Below, in pieces: positions 54,145 to 62,510 of a DNA stretch of 64,000 nucleotides (position 1 is its first letter; each line of letters starts with the position of its first letter). A program made the translations under genes and the position numbers. Source of the stretch: Streptomyces sp. DI166. Lineage in GTDB: Bacteria > Actinomycetota > Actinomycetes > Streptomycetales > Streptomycetaceae. The notes under the pieces were generated by a model. That model was given only the letters and a program-made list of their open reading frames with translations, made no database searches and had not been told where the DNA came from. The stretch covers positions 41,492 to 105,491 of the forward strand of contig NZ_FLSP01000019.1 in the NCBI RefSeq assembly GCF_900091315.1, in the 5' to 3' direction.

Positions 54145-55383
54145 TCAGCGCTGATACGGCGGAAATCCCCCGGCCAGCTCCCGCACTTCTTCACGCACCG
54201 CACCCGCCTCGGCCTCGCCCCGCAGCACCCGTGCGATCAGGCCGGCGACCCGCCGCATCTCCCGCTCCCCCATGCCCTGCGTGGTCAGCGCGGCCGTGCC
54301 CAGGCGCAGCCCGCGGGCGTCGCCGTGCGGCAGGGCGCAGCAGTCCAGGACGATCCCGGCGGCGGCCAGCAGTCCGCGGCCGGTGCGTCCGTCGACGCCG
54401 AGGGGCGCCGGGTCGGCGGTGATCAGGTGGGTGTCGGTGCCGCCGGTGGTGACGACGAGCCCTTCCTCGGCGAGGCAGGCGGCGAGCACGCGGGCGTTGG
54501 CGACCACCTGATGGGCGTACGCGGTGAACGCCGGTGTTGCCGCCTCGCCGAACGCGACGGCCTTGGCGGCGATGGTGTGCATCTGCGCGCCGCCCTGGGT
54601 GAAGGGGAAGACCGCCCGGTCCACCCGCTCGGCCAGCTCCGCGCCGCACAGGATCATTCCGCCGCGCGGTCCGCGCAGCACCTTGTGGGTGGTGGCGCAC
54701 ACGATGTCCGCGTACGGCACCGGGTTGGGCGCCGCTCCCCCGGCGACCAGCCCGATGGGGTGCGCGGCGTCGGCGATCAGGTAGGCGCCCACCTCGTCGG
54801 CGACCTCGCGGAAGAAGGCGTAGTCGATGTGGCGGGGGTAGGCGATGGACCCGCACACGATGGCCTTGGGCCGGTGGGTGCGGGCCAGCGTGCGGACCTG
54901 GTCGTGGTCCAGGAGCCCGGTCTCCGCGTCGACGCCGTAGGGCACGAAGTCGAACCAGCGGCCGGAGAAGTTGGCGGGCGAGCCGTGGGTGAGATGGCCG
55001 CCGTAGGGCAGGCCGAGGGCGAGGACGGTGTCGCCGGGGCGCAGCAGGGCCGCGTAGGCGGCGAGGACGGCGGAGGAGCCGGAGTGCGCCTGCACATTGG
55101 CGTGCTCGGCGCCGAACAGCGCCATGGCGCGCTGCACGGCGATCCGTTCGGCGACGTCGACGATCTCGCAGCCGCCGTGGTGCCGGGCGCCGGGGTAGCC
55201 CTCGGCGTACTTGTTGGCGAGCGAGGAGCCGAGCGCGGCCAGCACCGCCGGGGAGACGAAGTTCTCGGCGGCGATCAGCTGCAGCGTGCTCGCCTGCCGC
55301 TCCCGTTCCCCGAGCAGGATCTCCGCCAGCTCGGGGTCCTGCCGACGCAGGACATCGGCCTCAAGAACAGGGGTGACCGACAT
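54145..55383 (-). CDS. Serine hydroxymethyltransferase-like PLP enzyme with atypical active site
   Basis: The 412-residue fold-type I PLP protein of the GlyA family has the PLP Lys234 (CATTHKVLRGPRGGM), Asp205 and His208 (IADAAHPIG), Ser101-Gly102-Ser103 and Arg in ARGLRLGTAAL. Key residues differ from standard GlyA. Tyr-Tyr of GKRYYGG is His68-His69 (GARHHGG), the PLP-stacking His is Tyr127 (LPYGGHL), and a Ser is Pro183 (AYPRH). The residue after Lys is Val, not Thr/Ser. Folate-dependent serine/glycine exchange may be weak or replaced by an aldolase-type reaction. Streptomyces have other glyA genes. The ATG at 55383 is the better start. Confidence 0.85.
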   Translation of the reverse strand: MSVTPVLEADVLRRQDPELAEILLGERERQASTLQLIAAENFVSPAVLAALGSSLANKYAEGYPGARHHGGCEIVDVAERIAVQRAMALFGAEHANVQAHSGSSAVLAAYAALLRPGDTVLALGLPYGGHLTHGSPANFSGRWFDFVPYGVDAETGLLDHDQVRTLARTHRPKAIVCGSIAYPRHIDYAFFREVADEVGAYLIADAAHPIGLVAGGAAPNPVPYADIVCATTHKVLRGPRGGMILCGAELAERVDRAVFPFTQGGAQMHTIAAKAVAFGEAATPAFTAYAHQVVANARVLAACLAEEGLVVTTGGTDTHLITADPAPLGVDGRTGRGLLAAAGIVLDCCALPHGDARGLRLGTAALTTQGMGEREMRRVAGLIARVLRGEAEAGAVREEVRELAGGFPPYQR

Positions 55384-55449
55384 GGTGGGCTCCGGGCGTC
55401 GACGGTGACGTAGCACCCAATGTAGGCCCGGCGGCCCTGCCCCGCTCGG

Positions 55450-56130
55450 CTATGCGCGCGCCGGTACGCCGGTCAGGGCGGTGACCACCGGGTCCAGGGC
55501 CTGGTGTATCTCGTCGCCGATGGAGCGGAAGAAGGTGAGGGGGGCACCGTAGGGGTCGTAGACCTCGTCCGCGTCCGCCGTGGGGGCCAGCAGCCAGCCG
55601 CGCAGGGCCGCGGCGGCGCGCACCAGGGCACGGGCGCGCTCGACGATGCCATCCTCCAGCGGCGGCAGGGTCGCCGGGTCGATGGCCCGCACCAGGCGGG
55701 TGAACTCCTTCAGGGTGAAGGTGCGCAGGCCCGCCGAGTGGCCCATCGAGATGACCTGCGCGCGGTGGTCCCGGGTCGCGGTCAGCACCAGGTCGGCGCG
55801 GATCACGTGCTCGTCCAGCAGTTCGCGGCCCACGAAGCCGGAGGTGTCCGCACCGAACTCGGCCAGCACCGTCTCCGCGTGGGACTCCATGGGCGCGCCC
55901 TCGTGGCCCCAGGTGCCCGCGCTCTCCACGACCAGCGCACCGCCGAGGATGCCGAGCCGCTGCGCGACGAAGTGCCGGGTCAGCCGCTCGGTGATCGGCG
56001 AGCGGCACACATTGCCGGTGCTGACGTGGAGGATCCGGAAGGTGTCGCGCGGGAGCCCTACGAAGGTGGTCGTGATCTCCGCGGCTCGTTCCCCGTTGCC
56101 TATGCCACGCCCCGCGTCAGGGGCTGTCAA
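55450..56130 (-). CDS. Low-molecular-weight protein-tyrosine-phosphatase-like protein lacking the nucleophilic Cys
   Basis: The 226-residue LMW-PTP fold has the phosphate loop HVSTGNVCRSPITER. The family pattern is C-x5-R; here the first residue is Ser37, with Cys42 and Arg43 kept. The general acid Asp is present in YDPYG near the C-terminus. It carries an N-terminal extension of about 30 residues and an unusual 40-residue insertion region. With Ser in place of Cys the normal phosphocysteine intermediate cannot form, so it may bind rather than hydrolyse phosphoproteins. It overlaps the Sua5/YrdC gene by 4 bp (ATGA). Confidence 0.85.
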   Translation of the reverse strand: MTAPDAGRGIGNGERAAEITTTFVGLPRDTFRILHVSTGNVCRSPITERLTRHFVAQRLGILGGALVVESAGTWGHEGAPMESHAETVLAEFGADTSGFVGRELLDEHVIRADLVLTATRDHRAQVISMGHSAGLRTFTLKEFTRLVRAIDPATLPPLEDGIVERARALVRAAAALRGWLLAPTADADEVYDPYGAPLTFFRSIGDEIHQALDPVVTALTGVPARA

Positions 56131-56774
56131 TTCGCCACCTCAAGGTCGGGTACGACCTTGCGGAGCTCCTCCGCCGAGATCGCGCCCTGGCGCAGCAGCA
56201 CCGGGATCTCACGCGTGACGTCGACGATCGATGACGGCACGATGCCCGGGGTCGGGCCGCCGTCCAGGTACACGGAGACGGAGTCGCCGAGCATCGCCTG
56301 GGCCGCGTCGCAGTCCTCCGGCGCCGGGTGACCGGTCAGGTTCGCCGAGGAGACCGCCATCGGGCCGAAGTCGGTCAGCAGCTCGATGGCCACCGGGTGC
56401 AGCGGCATCCGCACGGCGACCGTGCCGCGGGTGTCGCCCAGGTCCCACTGGAGGGACGGCTGGTGCCGGGCGACCAGGGTGAGCGCGCCCGGCCAGAAGG
56501 CGTCGACCAGTTCCCAGGCCAGCTCGGAGAAGTCGGTGACCAGGCCGTGCAGGGTGTTCGGGGAGCCGATGAGGACGGGCGTGGGCATGGAGCGGCCGCG
56601 GCCCTTGGCCTCCAGCAGGTCGCCCACGGCCTCCTTGGAGAAGGCGTCGGCGCCGACGCCGTACACGGTGTCCGTCGGAAGCACCACGAGCTCGCCCCGG
56701 CGGACGGCGGACGCGGCCTCGCGCAGACCGGTCGCGCGGTCGGTCGCGTCGTTGGTGTCGTATCGCCGTGCCAT
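56127..56774 (-). CDS. Sua5/YciO/YrdC-family L-threonylcarbamoyladenylate synthase
   Basis: The 215-residue single YrdC domain protein has LREAASAVRRGELVVLPTDT at the N-terminus, YGVGADAF, KGRGRSMPTPVLIGS and SSANLTGHPAP. It makes the threonylcarbamoyl-AMP used for t6A modification of tRNAs reading ANN codons. At this length it lacks the extra C-terminal Sua5 domain, so it is TsaC-like in size. It lies between prmC and the phosphatase-like gene in a translation-linked cluster. Confidence 0.93.
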   Translation of the reverse strand: MARRYDTNDATDRATGLREAASAVRRGELVVLPTDTVYGVGADAFSKEAVGDLLEAKGRGRSMPTPVLIGSPNTLHGLVTDFSELAWELVDAFWPGALTLVARHQPSLQWDLGDTRGTVAVRMPLHPVAIELLTDFGPMAVSSANLTGHPAPEDCDAAQAMLGDSVSVYLDGGPTPGIVPSSIVDVTREIPVLLRQGAISAEELRKVVPDLEVAN

Positions 56775-56823
56775 GTCTAGCGGGCCTCCTCGTACACGTG
56801 CTTCGGAAAGGTCTGGGGGGTGC

Positions 56824-57705
56824 TCACGGCAGGGCCTTGCGGGCCGTGGCGAACCGGGGGCGGTTGTTGAGGTCGGGGTGGTCGGCCGCGTCGGCCCAGC
56901 CCCGCTCCTCGGTGAAGATCCACGGCACCTGGCCGCCCTGGGTGTCCGCGTGCTCGACGACCACGACCCCGCCGGGGCGCAGCAGCCGGTGCGCGGTGCG
57001 CTCCAGGCCGCGGATGAGATCGAGACCGTCCTCGCCGGAGAACAGGGCGAGTTCGGGATCGTAGTCGCGGGCCTCGGGCGCCACGTACTCCCACTCGGTG
57101 AGCGGGATGTAGGGCGGGTTGGAGATGACCAGGTCGACCTGGCCGTCGAGGTCCGGGAAGGCCGTCAGGGCGTCACCCTGACGGAGGTCGACCCTGGACC
57201 CCTCCATGTTCTTCCGGGTCCACCGCAGCGCGTCCTCGGACAGCTCCACGGCGTGCACGCGGGAGCGCGGCACCTCCTGGGCGAGGGCGAGCGCGATGGC
57301 GCCGGAGCCGGTGCACAGGTCGACGATGAGCGGCTCGACGACGTCCATGGCGCGTACGGCGTCTATGGCCCAGCCGACGACCGACTCGGTCTCCGGGCGG
57401 GGCACGAAGACGCCGGGGCCGACCTGGAGCTCCAGGTACCGGAAGAAGGCGCGGCCGGTGATGTGCTGGAGCGGCTCGCGCTGCTCGCGCCGGGCGACGA
57501 CCTCCCAGTACCGGGCGTCGAAGTCGGAGTCCTTCACGGTGTGCAGCTGGCCCCGCTTCACGCCGTGCACGAACGCGGCGAGCTCCTCCGCGTCGTTGCG
57601 CGGCGAGGGCACTCCGGCGTCGGCCAGCCGCTGGGTGGCCTGGGCCACCTCCGCGAGCAGCACGCTGCGGGGGTTCGGGGGCCGCCCCCCAAAATCTTGC
57701 TGCAC
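56824..57705 (-). CDS. prmC: Peptide chain release factor N5-glutamine methyltransferase
   Basis: The 293-residue protein has an N-terminal helical domain and an AdoMet-binding domain with VDLCTGSGAIALALAQ and the catalytic NPPY motif (DLVISNPPYIPLTEWEY). It methylates the Gln of the GGQ motif in release factors such as PrfA, encoded immediately upstream. The GTG at 57705 is set by GGAGG 6 bp upstream. Its first dozen residues derive from a G-rich stretch (ATTTTGGGGGGCGGCC), an unusual N-terminus; a GTG at about codon 15 is an alternative. Confidence 0.93.
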   Translation of the reverse strand: MQQDFGGRPPNPRSVLLAEVAQATQRLADAGVPSPRNDAEELAAFVHGVKRGQLHTVKDSDFDARYWEVVARREQREPLQHITGRAFFRYLELQVGPGVFVPRPETESVVGWAIDAVRAMDVVEPLIVDLCTGSGAIALALAQEVPRSRVHAVELSEDALRWTRKNMEGSRVDLRQGDALTAFPDLDGQVDLVISNPPYIPLTEWEYVAPEARDYDPELALFSGEDGLDLIRGLERTAHRLLRPGGVVVVEHADTQGGQVPWIFTEERGWADAADHPDLNNRPRFATARKALP

Positions 57706-57738
57706 GCTCGTCCTCCGGTTACTTCCGTCTCCGTGCCT

Positions 57739-58806
57739 TCACGCGGCCGCGAGCTTGGCGGCCGAGTCCGCGTCGACGCAGGCCTGGATCACCGCGTCGA
57801 GGTCGCCGTCCAGGACCTGGTCCAGGTTGTACGCCTTGAATCCGACGCGGTGGTCCGAGATGCGATTCTCCGGGAAGTTGTACGTACGGATCTTCTCGGA
57901 GCGGTCGACGGTACGGACCTGGCTGCGGCGGGCGTCGGCGGCTTCCCGCTCCGCCTCCTCCTGCGCCGCGGCGAGCAGCCTGGAGCGCAGGATACGCAGT
58001 GCCTGCTCCTTGTTCTGCAGCTGGCTCTTCTCGTTCTGGCAGGAAGCGACCACTCCGGTGGGGATGTGCGTGATGCGCACGGCGGAGTCCGTGGTGTTGA
58101 CGGACTGCCCGCCGGGGCCGGAGGAGCGGTAGACGTCGATCCGGAGGTCGTTGGGGTTGATCTCCACGTCGACCTCCTCGGCCTCCGGGGTGACCAGCAC
58201 ACCGGCGGCGGAGGTGTGGATACGGCCCTGGGACTCGGTGGCCGGGACGCGCTGCACGCGGTGCACGCCGCCCTCGTACTTCAGCCGGGCCCAGACGCCC
58301 TGGCCGGGCTCGGTGGCGCCGCGGGACTTCACGGCGACCTGGACGTCCTTGTAGCCGCCCAGCTCGGACTCGGTGGCGTCGATGATCTCGGTCTTCCAGC
58401 CGACGCGCTCGGCGTAGCGCAGGTACATGCGCAGCAGGTCGCCCGCGAAGAGGGCGGACTCGTCGCCGCCGGCGCCCGCCTTGATCTCCAGGATGACGTC
58501 CTTGTCGTCGCTGGGGTCGCGCGGGACCAGCAACAGGCGCAGCTTCTCGGTCAGCTCCTCGCGCTGCTTGTCCAGCTCCTTGACCTCGGCGGCGAAGTCC
58601 GGGTCGTCGGCGGCCAGTTCGCGCGCGGTCTCGATGTCGTCGCCCGTCTGCTTCCAGGAACGGTAGGTGGCGACGATCGGGGTGAGCTCGGCGTAGCGCT
58701 TGTTGAGCTTGCGCGCGTTCGCCTGGTCGGCGAAGACCGACGGGTCGGCGAGTCGCTTCTCCAGATCGGCGTGCTCGGCGACGAGTTCCTCGACGGCCTC
58801 GAACAT
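57739..58806 (-). CDS. prfA: Peptide chain release factor 1
   Basis: The 355-residue release factor has an N-terminal coiled domain ([20 protein letters not shown]), the tripeptide-anticodon region and the GGQ motif ([18 protein letters not shown]). It reads UAA and UAG and triggers peptide release. The ATG at 58806 gives the normal length. It is followed 33 bp on by prmC, its modifying enzyme. Its upstream gap holds the rpmE terminator. Confidence 0.97.
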   Translation of the reverse strand: MFEAVEELVAEHADLEKRLADPSVFADQANARKLNKRYAELTPIVATYRSWKQTGDDIETARELAADDPDFAAEVKELDKQREELTEKLRLLLVPRDPSDDKDVILEIKAGAGGDESALFAGDLLRMYLRYAERVGWKTEIIDATESELGGYKDVQVAVKSRGATEPGQGVWARLKYEGGVHRVQRVPATESQGRIHTSAAGVLVTPEAEEVDVEINPNDLRIDVYRSSGPGGQSVNTTDSAVRITHIPTGVVASCQNEKSQLQNKEQALRILRSRLLAAAQEEAEREAADARRSQVRTVDRSEKIRTYNFPENRISDHRVGFKAYNLDQVLDGDLDAVIQACVDADSAAKLAAA

Positions 58807-58852
58807 CTTGGGGCTCCTGAAATGCGTACGGGAAGGGAAGTGGCGGGCGACC

Positions 58853-58904
58853 AAAAACGCCGGTCCCGGACGCACCCGGGCGGGGGTGCGGCCGTGGACC
58901 GGCG
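58853..58904 (-). terminator. Terminator between rpmE and prfA
   Basis: Arms CGCCGGTCC and GGACCGGCG enclose a second G/C stem and are followed on the minus strand by TTTTTGG. It lies 12 bp after the rpmE stop, so rpmE can be transcribed alone and prfA probably has its own promoter or relies on readthrough. Confidence 0.85.
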
Positions 58905-58916
58905 GATTGGGGCTCG

Positions 58917-59138
58917 CTACTTCTTGGAGCCGGCAGCCTTGCCGAAGCGGGCCTCGAAGCGGGCCACACGGCCACCGGTGTCGAGGATCTTCTGCTTGCC
59001 CGTGTAGAACGGGTGGCACTCGGAGCAGACCTCGGCGCGGATGGTGCCGCTGGAGATCGTGCTGCGGGTGGTGAACGACGCGCCACAGGTGCAGCTGACC
59101 TGCGTCTCGACGTACTCGGGGTGGATGTCGCGCTTCAA
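58917..59138 (-). CDS. rpmE: 50S ribosomal protein L31 (zinc-binding form)
   Basis: The 73-residue L31 reads [20 protein letters not shown], then [16 protein letters not shown]. Cysteines in CxC and CxxC are the zinc ligands of the C+ form; zinc-independent paralogues lack them. The start is a TTG at 59138, with AGGAGA 4 bp upstream. Upstream in-frame sequence is not conserved. A terminator follows. Confidence 0.96.
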   Translation of the reverse strand: MKRDIHPEYVETQVSCTCGASFTTRSTISSGTIRAEVCSECHPFYTGKQKILDTGGRVARFEARFGKAAGSKK

Positions 59139-59276
59139 GGTGTCTCCTAGTTTCGGGAGGGCACCGGGTCGCCGACGCGGGATGCGGGGGCGTGAACCGG
59201 GGCCGACGTACCAGTCTGCCAGGACTGGGGCCATCCCCCAAAACGGGGGGTGGGGGCGAGGTATTCCCCGGGGTGG

Positions 59277-60416
59277 CTAGTCGGCGGTGACGACGTCCTT
59301 GGCCTGGCCCGTGGCCGTTCCCTCGGTGGCCGACTTCGGGATCGGGCGGTCGTCCTTCAGGGCCTTCCAGACCCTGTCGGCCTTCTTCTCCTCGATCAGG
59401 ACGCGGTTGAGGTCCGCGGGGTCGTACTGGACCGGCATCGTGATCATGGTCATGTTGTCGGGGCTGATGCCCCTGAGGCCGTTGGCGAACGACATCAGCT
59501 TGTTGACCGAGCCGAGGTCGGAGTCGGTGGTGACGGTCTTGGTCGCGGTGTCGGCGAGGTCGTAGAGCTTCTTCGGGTTGGTGAACAGGCCGACGTCCTT
59601 GACCTGGGCGATCAGCGCCTTGATGAAGGCCTGCTGGAGCTGGATGCGGCCGAGGTCGGAGCCGTCGCCGACGCCGTGCCGGGTGCGGACCAGGCCGAGC
59701 GCCTGCTCGCCGTCGAGCCGGTGGGTGCCGGCCTTGAGGTTCAGGTGGCTGTCGGGGTCGTTGATGTCCTCGGTGGTGGTGATCTTGACGCCGCCGAGGT
59801 CGTCGACCAGCTTCTGGAAGCCCTGGAAGTCGACCTCCAGGTAGTGGTCCATACGCAGATCGGTGATCGACTCGACGGTCTTGACCGCACAGGCCGCCCC
59901 GCCGGTGGAGTAGGCGGAGTTGAACATCACGCCGTTCGCAGCGGCGTGGGTGTTGCCGTCGGCGTCGGTGCACTCGGGACGGTCGATGAGGGTGTCGCGC
60001 GGGATGGAGACCACGCTGGCCTTCTTGTGGCCCTTGTAGACGTGCACGATCATCGCGGTGTCGGAGCGGGCGCTGCCGTCGTCGGCGCCGCCGCCGAGCT
60101 CCTTGTTGCTGCCGGAGCGGGTGTCGGAGCCGAGGACGAGGATGTTCTCCGAGCCGTTGTCGACCTTCTTCGGGCGGTCGGTGCCGAGGGCCTGGTCGAT
60201 GTCGACGCTGTCGATGTTGCCGTTGAACTTGAAGTACAGGAAACCCGCGCCGCCACCGGCCAGGACGACGATGCCCGCGGCGGTCCACGCCGCGATCCGC
60301 AGGCCCTTGCCGTGCTTCTCACGGGGCTTGCGGCGGTGGCCCTTGGCGCGGCGGCGCGGGCCGTTGGTGCCGGTGCCCTCGGGTATGCCGGACTCCGGCA
60401 TGCTGTCGGCGGACAT
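59277..60416 (-). CDS. LytR-CpsA-Psr family protein
   Basis: The 379-residue protein has a basic cytoplasmic N-terminus ([19 protein letters not shown]), one membrane helix ([20 protein letters not shown]) and an external LCP domain. [39 protein letters not shown] and [20 protein letters not shown] match the polyprenyl-phosphate pocket. LCP proteins transfer wall teichoic acids or other glycans from lipid carrier to peptidoglycan. A WecA-like first-step enzyme lies 5 kb away. The gap 60417-60622 beyond its start has no other gene. Confidence 0.93.
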   Translation of the reverse strand: MSADSMPESGIPEGTGTNGPRRRAKGHRRKPREKHGKGLRIAAWTAAGIVVLAGGGAGFLYFKFNGNIDSVDIDQALGTDRPKKVDNGSENILVLGSDTRSGSNKELGGGADDGSARSDTAMIVHVYKGHKKASVVSIPRDTLIDRPECTDADGNTHAAANGVMFNSAYSTGGAACAVKTVESITDLRMDHYLEVDFQGFQKLVDDLGGVKITTTEDINDPDSHLNLKAGTHRLDGEQALGLVRTRHGVGDGSDLGRIQLQQAFIKALIAQVKDVGLFTNPKKLYDLADTATKTVTTDSDLGSVNKLMSFANGLRGISPDNMTMITMPVQYDPADLNRVLIEEKKADRVWKALKDDRPIPKSATEGTATGQAKDVVTAD

Positions 60417-60510
60417 GCGCTCCTCGGTTCTCGTCCGGTCGGTTACCCCCTGCTTTCAGGGTCAGGCGCGGTGGAAATATCCCTTACCGCACCATCGTCA
60501 CTCCGCCTGG

Positions 60511-62397
60511 TCAGACGGCGAAACTCGGCAAAGGGTTGCACAGCGCGCTGTGACCACCCTGTGAAGGAGTGGCCACAGCGCGTACCGGAATCGTCCGCTC
60601 GGACGCCGGATCACCAGCGATTTCAGGCGAAGATGTCGTACTGCTTGAAATCGGTGCCGACCGAGATCCTTGTGGCGAAGATCTCGCTCGTGGCCTTGCC
60701 GGTGCCCTTGTACAGGTAGAGCGTGCCGCCGGGGTACGGGCCAGCAGGTCGGCCTTGCCGTCACCGTTGACGTCGCCGATCGCGGCGAGCTTGTTGTACG
60801 TGGAGGTGCTCCAGGTACGCACCTTGGTCCGCGCCCCGAACGGCGTGGAGGCCGAGCCGGTGCCCTTGTACAGGTAGAGGCTGCCGTTGCTGCGGTTGCG
60901 GGCGATCAGGTCGTTCCTGCCGTCGCCGTTGAAGTCGCCGTGGCCGACGAGCTGGTCGTACTGCTTCCAGCCCGTGCCGCCGACCTGGACCCGGCCGGAG
61001 AGGAAGCCACCCTTGCCGTTGCCCTTGTAGACCCACAGCTTGCCGCTGGAGTCCACGGACAGCAGGTCCGGCAGGTAGTCGCCGGTGACGTCACCGGGGG
61101 CGACGATCCGGTACCGGCTGCCCCAGCCGTCGCGCAGCTTGGACGTCGCCCAGGAGCCGCTGGAGGGCACCCAGTGCTTCCAGAACACATCACCGTCGGA
61201 GCTGCGCCGGACGATGATGTCCTGGAAGCCGTCGCGGTTGAGGTCGCTCTGCAGGATGGCGTTGTGGGGCCAGTAGCCCCAGGACTGGCGGGCGCCGAAG
61301 GAGGTGCCCTTGGAGTCCTTCTCGTAGCCGGTCTTGGTGGAGGCGTTGCGCACCCACAGGTCGGCCTTGTCGTCGAAGCTCAGGTTGGTGTCGTCGATGC
61401 GCGGCCAGGTCGCGCCGACGTACGTCTTCACCTTCGTGAAGACGCTGTAGGCGCCCTTGGCGACGCAGTCCGTGACGCCCCAGGAGACCACGCCCACGAT
61501 GCGGTTGTTGACGACCAGCGGGCCGCCGGAGTCGCCGTTGCAGGCGGAGGTGGTGCCGCTGTCGCTGCCGGTGGCGGGCTTGCCCGCGCAGACCATGTGC
61601 CCCTTGACGAAGTCGGCGCCGTAGTAGCCCGCGCAGGTGGTGTCGGACTGGATCGGCAGGGTGGCCGTCTTCAGCGTCGGGGAGATCTCCTCGCTGGTGG
61701 AGGTGGTACGGCCCCAGCCGTAGACCTTGGCGCTGGTGCCGGCCGCGTAGGCGGCGGTCTCGGTGGACGTCGTCATCCTGATCGGCGTCGCCTTGACCGG
61801 GTTGTTCAGCGTGATGACCGCGATGTCGTTGTCGATCGTCCGCGCGCTGTAGGACGGGTGGCTCCACTGGCGCAGGACGCCGGTGGCGGTGCCGCCGTTG
61901 AGGTCGTCGTCGGGCAGCTCGGTGGCACCGGTGACGACCGCGCCGTTGGTGGCCCAGTCGTAGCCCTTGACGCAGTGCGCGGCGGTGAGGATCTTCGTCG
62001 GGGCGACGACCGCGCCGCCGCAGAAGAAGTAGACGCCGTTCGTCTCGTCCTGGTACCAGAGCTGCGCCATCCAGGGCGCGTTGGCGACGGTCGTGGTGGT
62101 GCCGCCGATGATCTTGGCGTCGACCTTGGAGGAGCTGCTCAGCGACGACTTGTCGGTCGCCTCGGCGGCGAGCGTGTCCTCATGGGCGGCGGCGCCCAGG
62201 ACGCGCTTCTCCAGCTCCGCGAGCGTGGGCGCGCCCGCGCGCTCCATCGACGGCGGGTTCGGCTGCGCGGAGGCGGCGCCGGCCGACGAGGTCAGCACCG
62301 CGGCGGCGACAGCGGCCGCGACGCCCGCTGCGGCGACGGGCAGGGCGATCCGTATCCGACGTCTGTGGCGCCCGCCCCCGGACATGGCTGTACCCAC
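60511..62397 (-). CDS. Secreted trypsin-like serine protease with FG-GAP repeats, C-terminus frameshifted
   Basis: Signal peptide (MSGGGRHRRRIRIALPVAAA), pro-region, then an S1 protease domain with His in LTAAHC, Asp in NDIAVI and Ser in CNGDSGGPL. Four calcium-binding FG-GAP/VCBS repeats (DLNRDGFQD, DVTGDYLPD, DFNGDGRND, DVNGDGKAD) follow. GTG at 62397 after GAGGGGGGAC. At about 60731 a G appears to be missing. Adding one base gives GGTLYLYKGTGKATSEIF and a stop at 60623, completing the last repeat. As sequenced, the frame instead runs to 60511 with low-quality sequence. The protease domain is unaffected. Confidence 0.9.
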   Translation of the reverse strand: MGTAMSGGGRHRRRIRIALPVAAAGVAAAVAAAVLTSSAGAASAQPNPPSMERAGAPTLAELEKRVLGAAAHEDTLAAEATDKSSLSSSSKVDAKIIGGTTTTVANAPWMAQLWYQDETNGVYFFCGGAVVAPTKILTAAHCVKGYDWATNGAVVTGATELPDDDLNGGTATGVLRQWSHPSYSARTIDNDIAVITLNNPVKATPIRMTTSTETAAYAAGTSAKVYGWGRTTSTSEEISPTLKTATLPIQSDTTCAGYYGADFVKGHMVCAGKPATGSDSGTTSACNGDSGGPLVVNNRIVGVVSWGVTDCVAKGAYSVFTKVKTYVGATWPRIDDTNLSFDDKADLWVRNASTKTGYEKDSKGTSFGARQSWGYWPHNAILQSDLNRDGFQDIIVRRSSDGDVFWKHWVPSSGSWATSKLRDGWGSRYRIVAPGDVTGDYLPDLLSVDSSGKLWVYKGNGKGGFLSGRVQVGGTGWKQYDQLVGHGDFNGDGRNDLIARNRSNGSLYLYKGTGSASTPFGARTKVRTWSTSTYNKLAAIGDVNGDGKADLLARTPAARSTCTRAPARPRARSSPQGSRSAPISSSTTSSPEIAGDPASERTIPVRAVATPSQGGHSALCNPLPSFAV

Positions 62398-62461
62398 GAA
62401 TGTCCCCCCTCGGGATCACGAGTTCGAAGAGCCGTGATCGTACCCCGTGGGTCCGACAACG

Positions 62462-62498
62462 ACGGAGGGCCGCCCCTGAACCAGGAGCGGCCCTCTGT
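62462..62498 (-). terminator. Intrinsic terminator after rho
   Basis: The 9-bp perfect stem GAGGGCCGC/GCGGCCCTC, extended by AC-G pairing to 62462-62498, encloses a 13-nt loop. It is 13 bp beyond the rho stop. Confidence 0.75.
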
Positions 62499-62510
62499 CC
62501 ACGACTTCGC

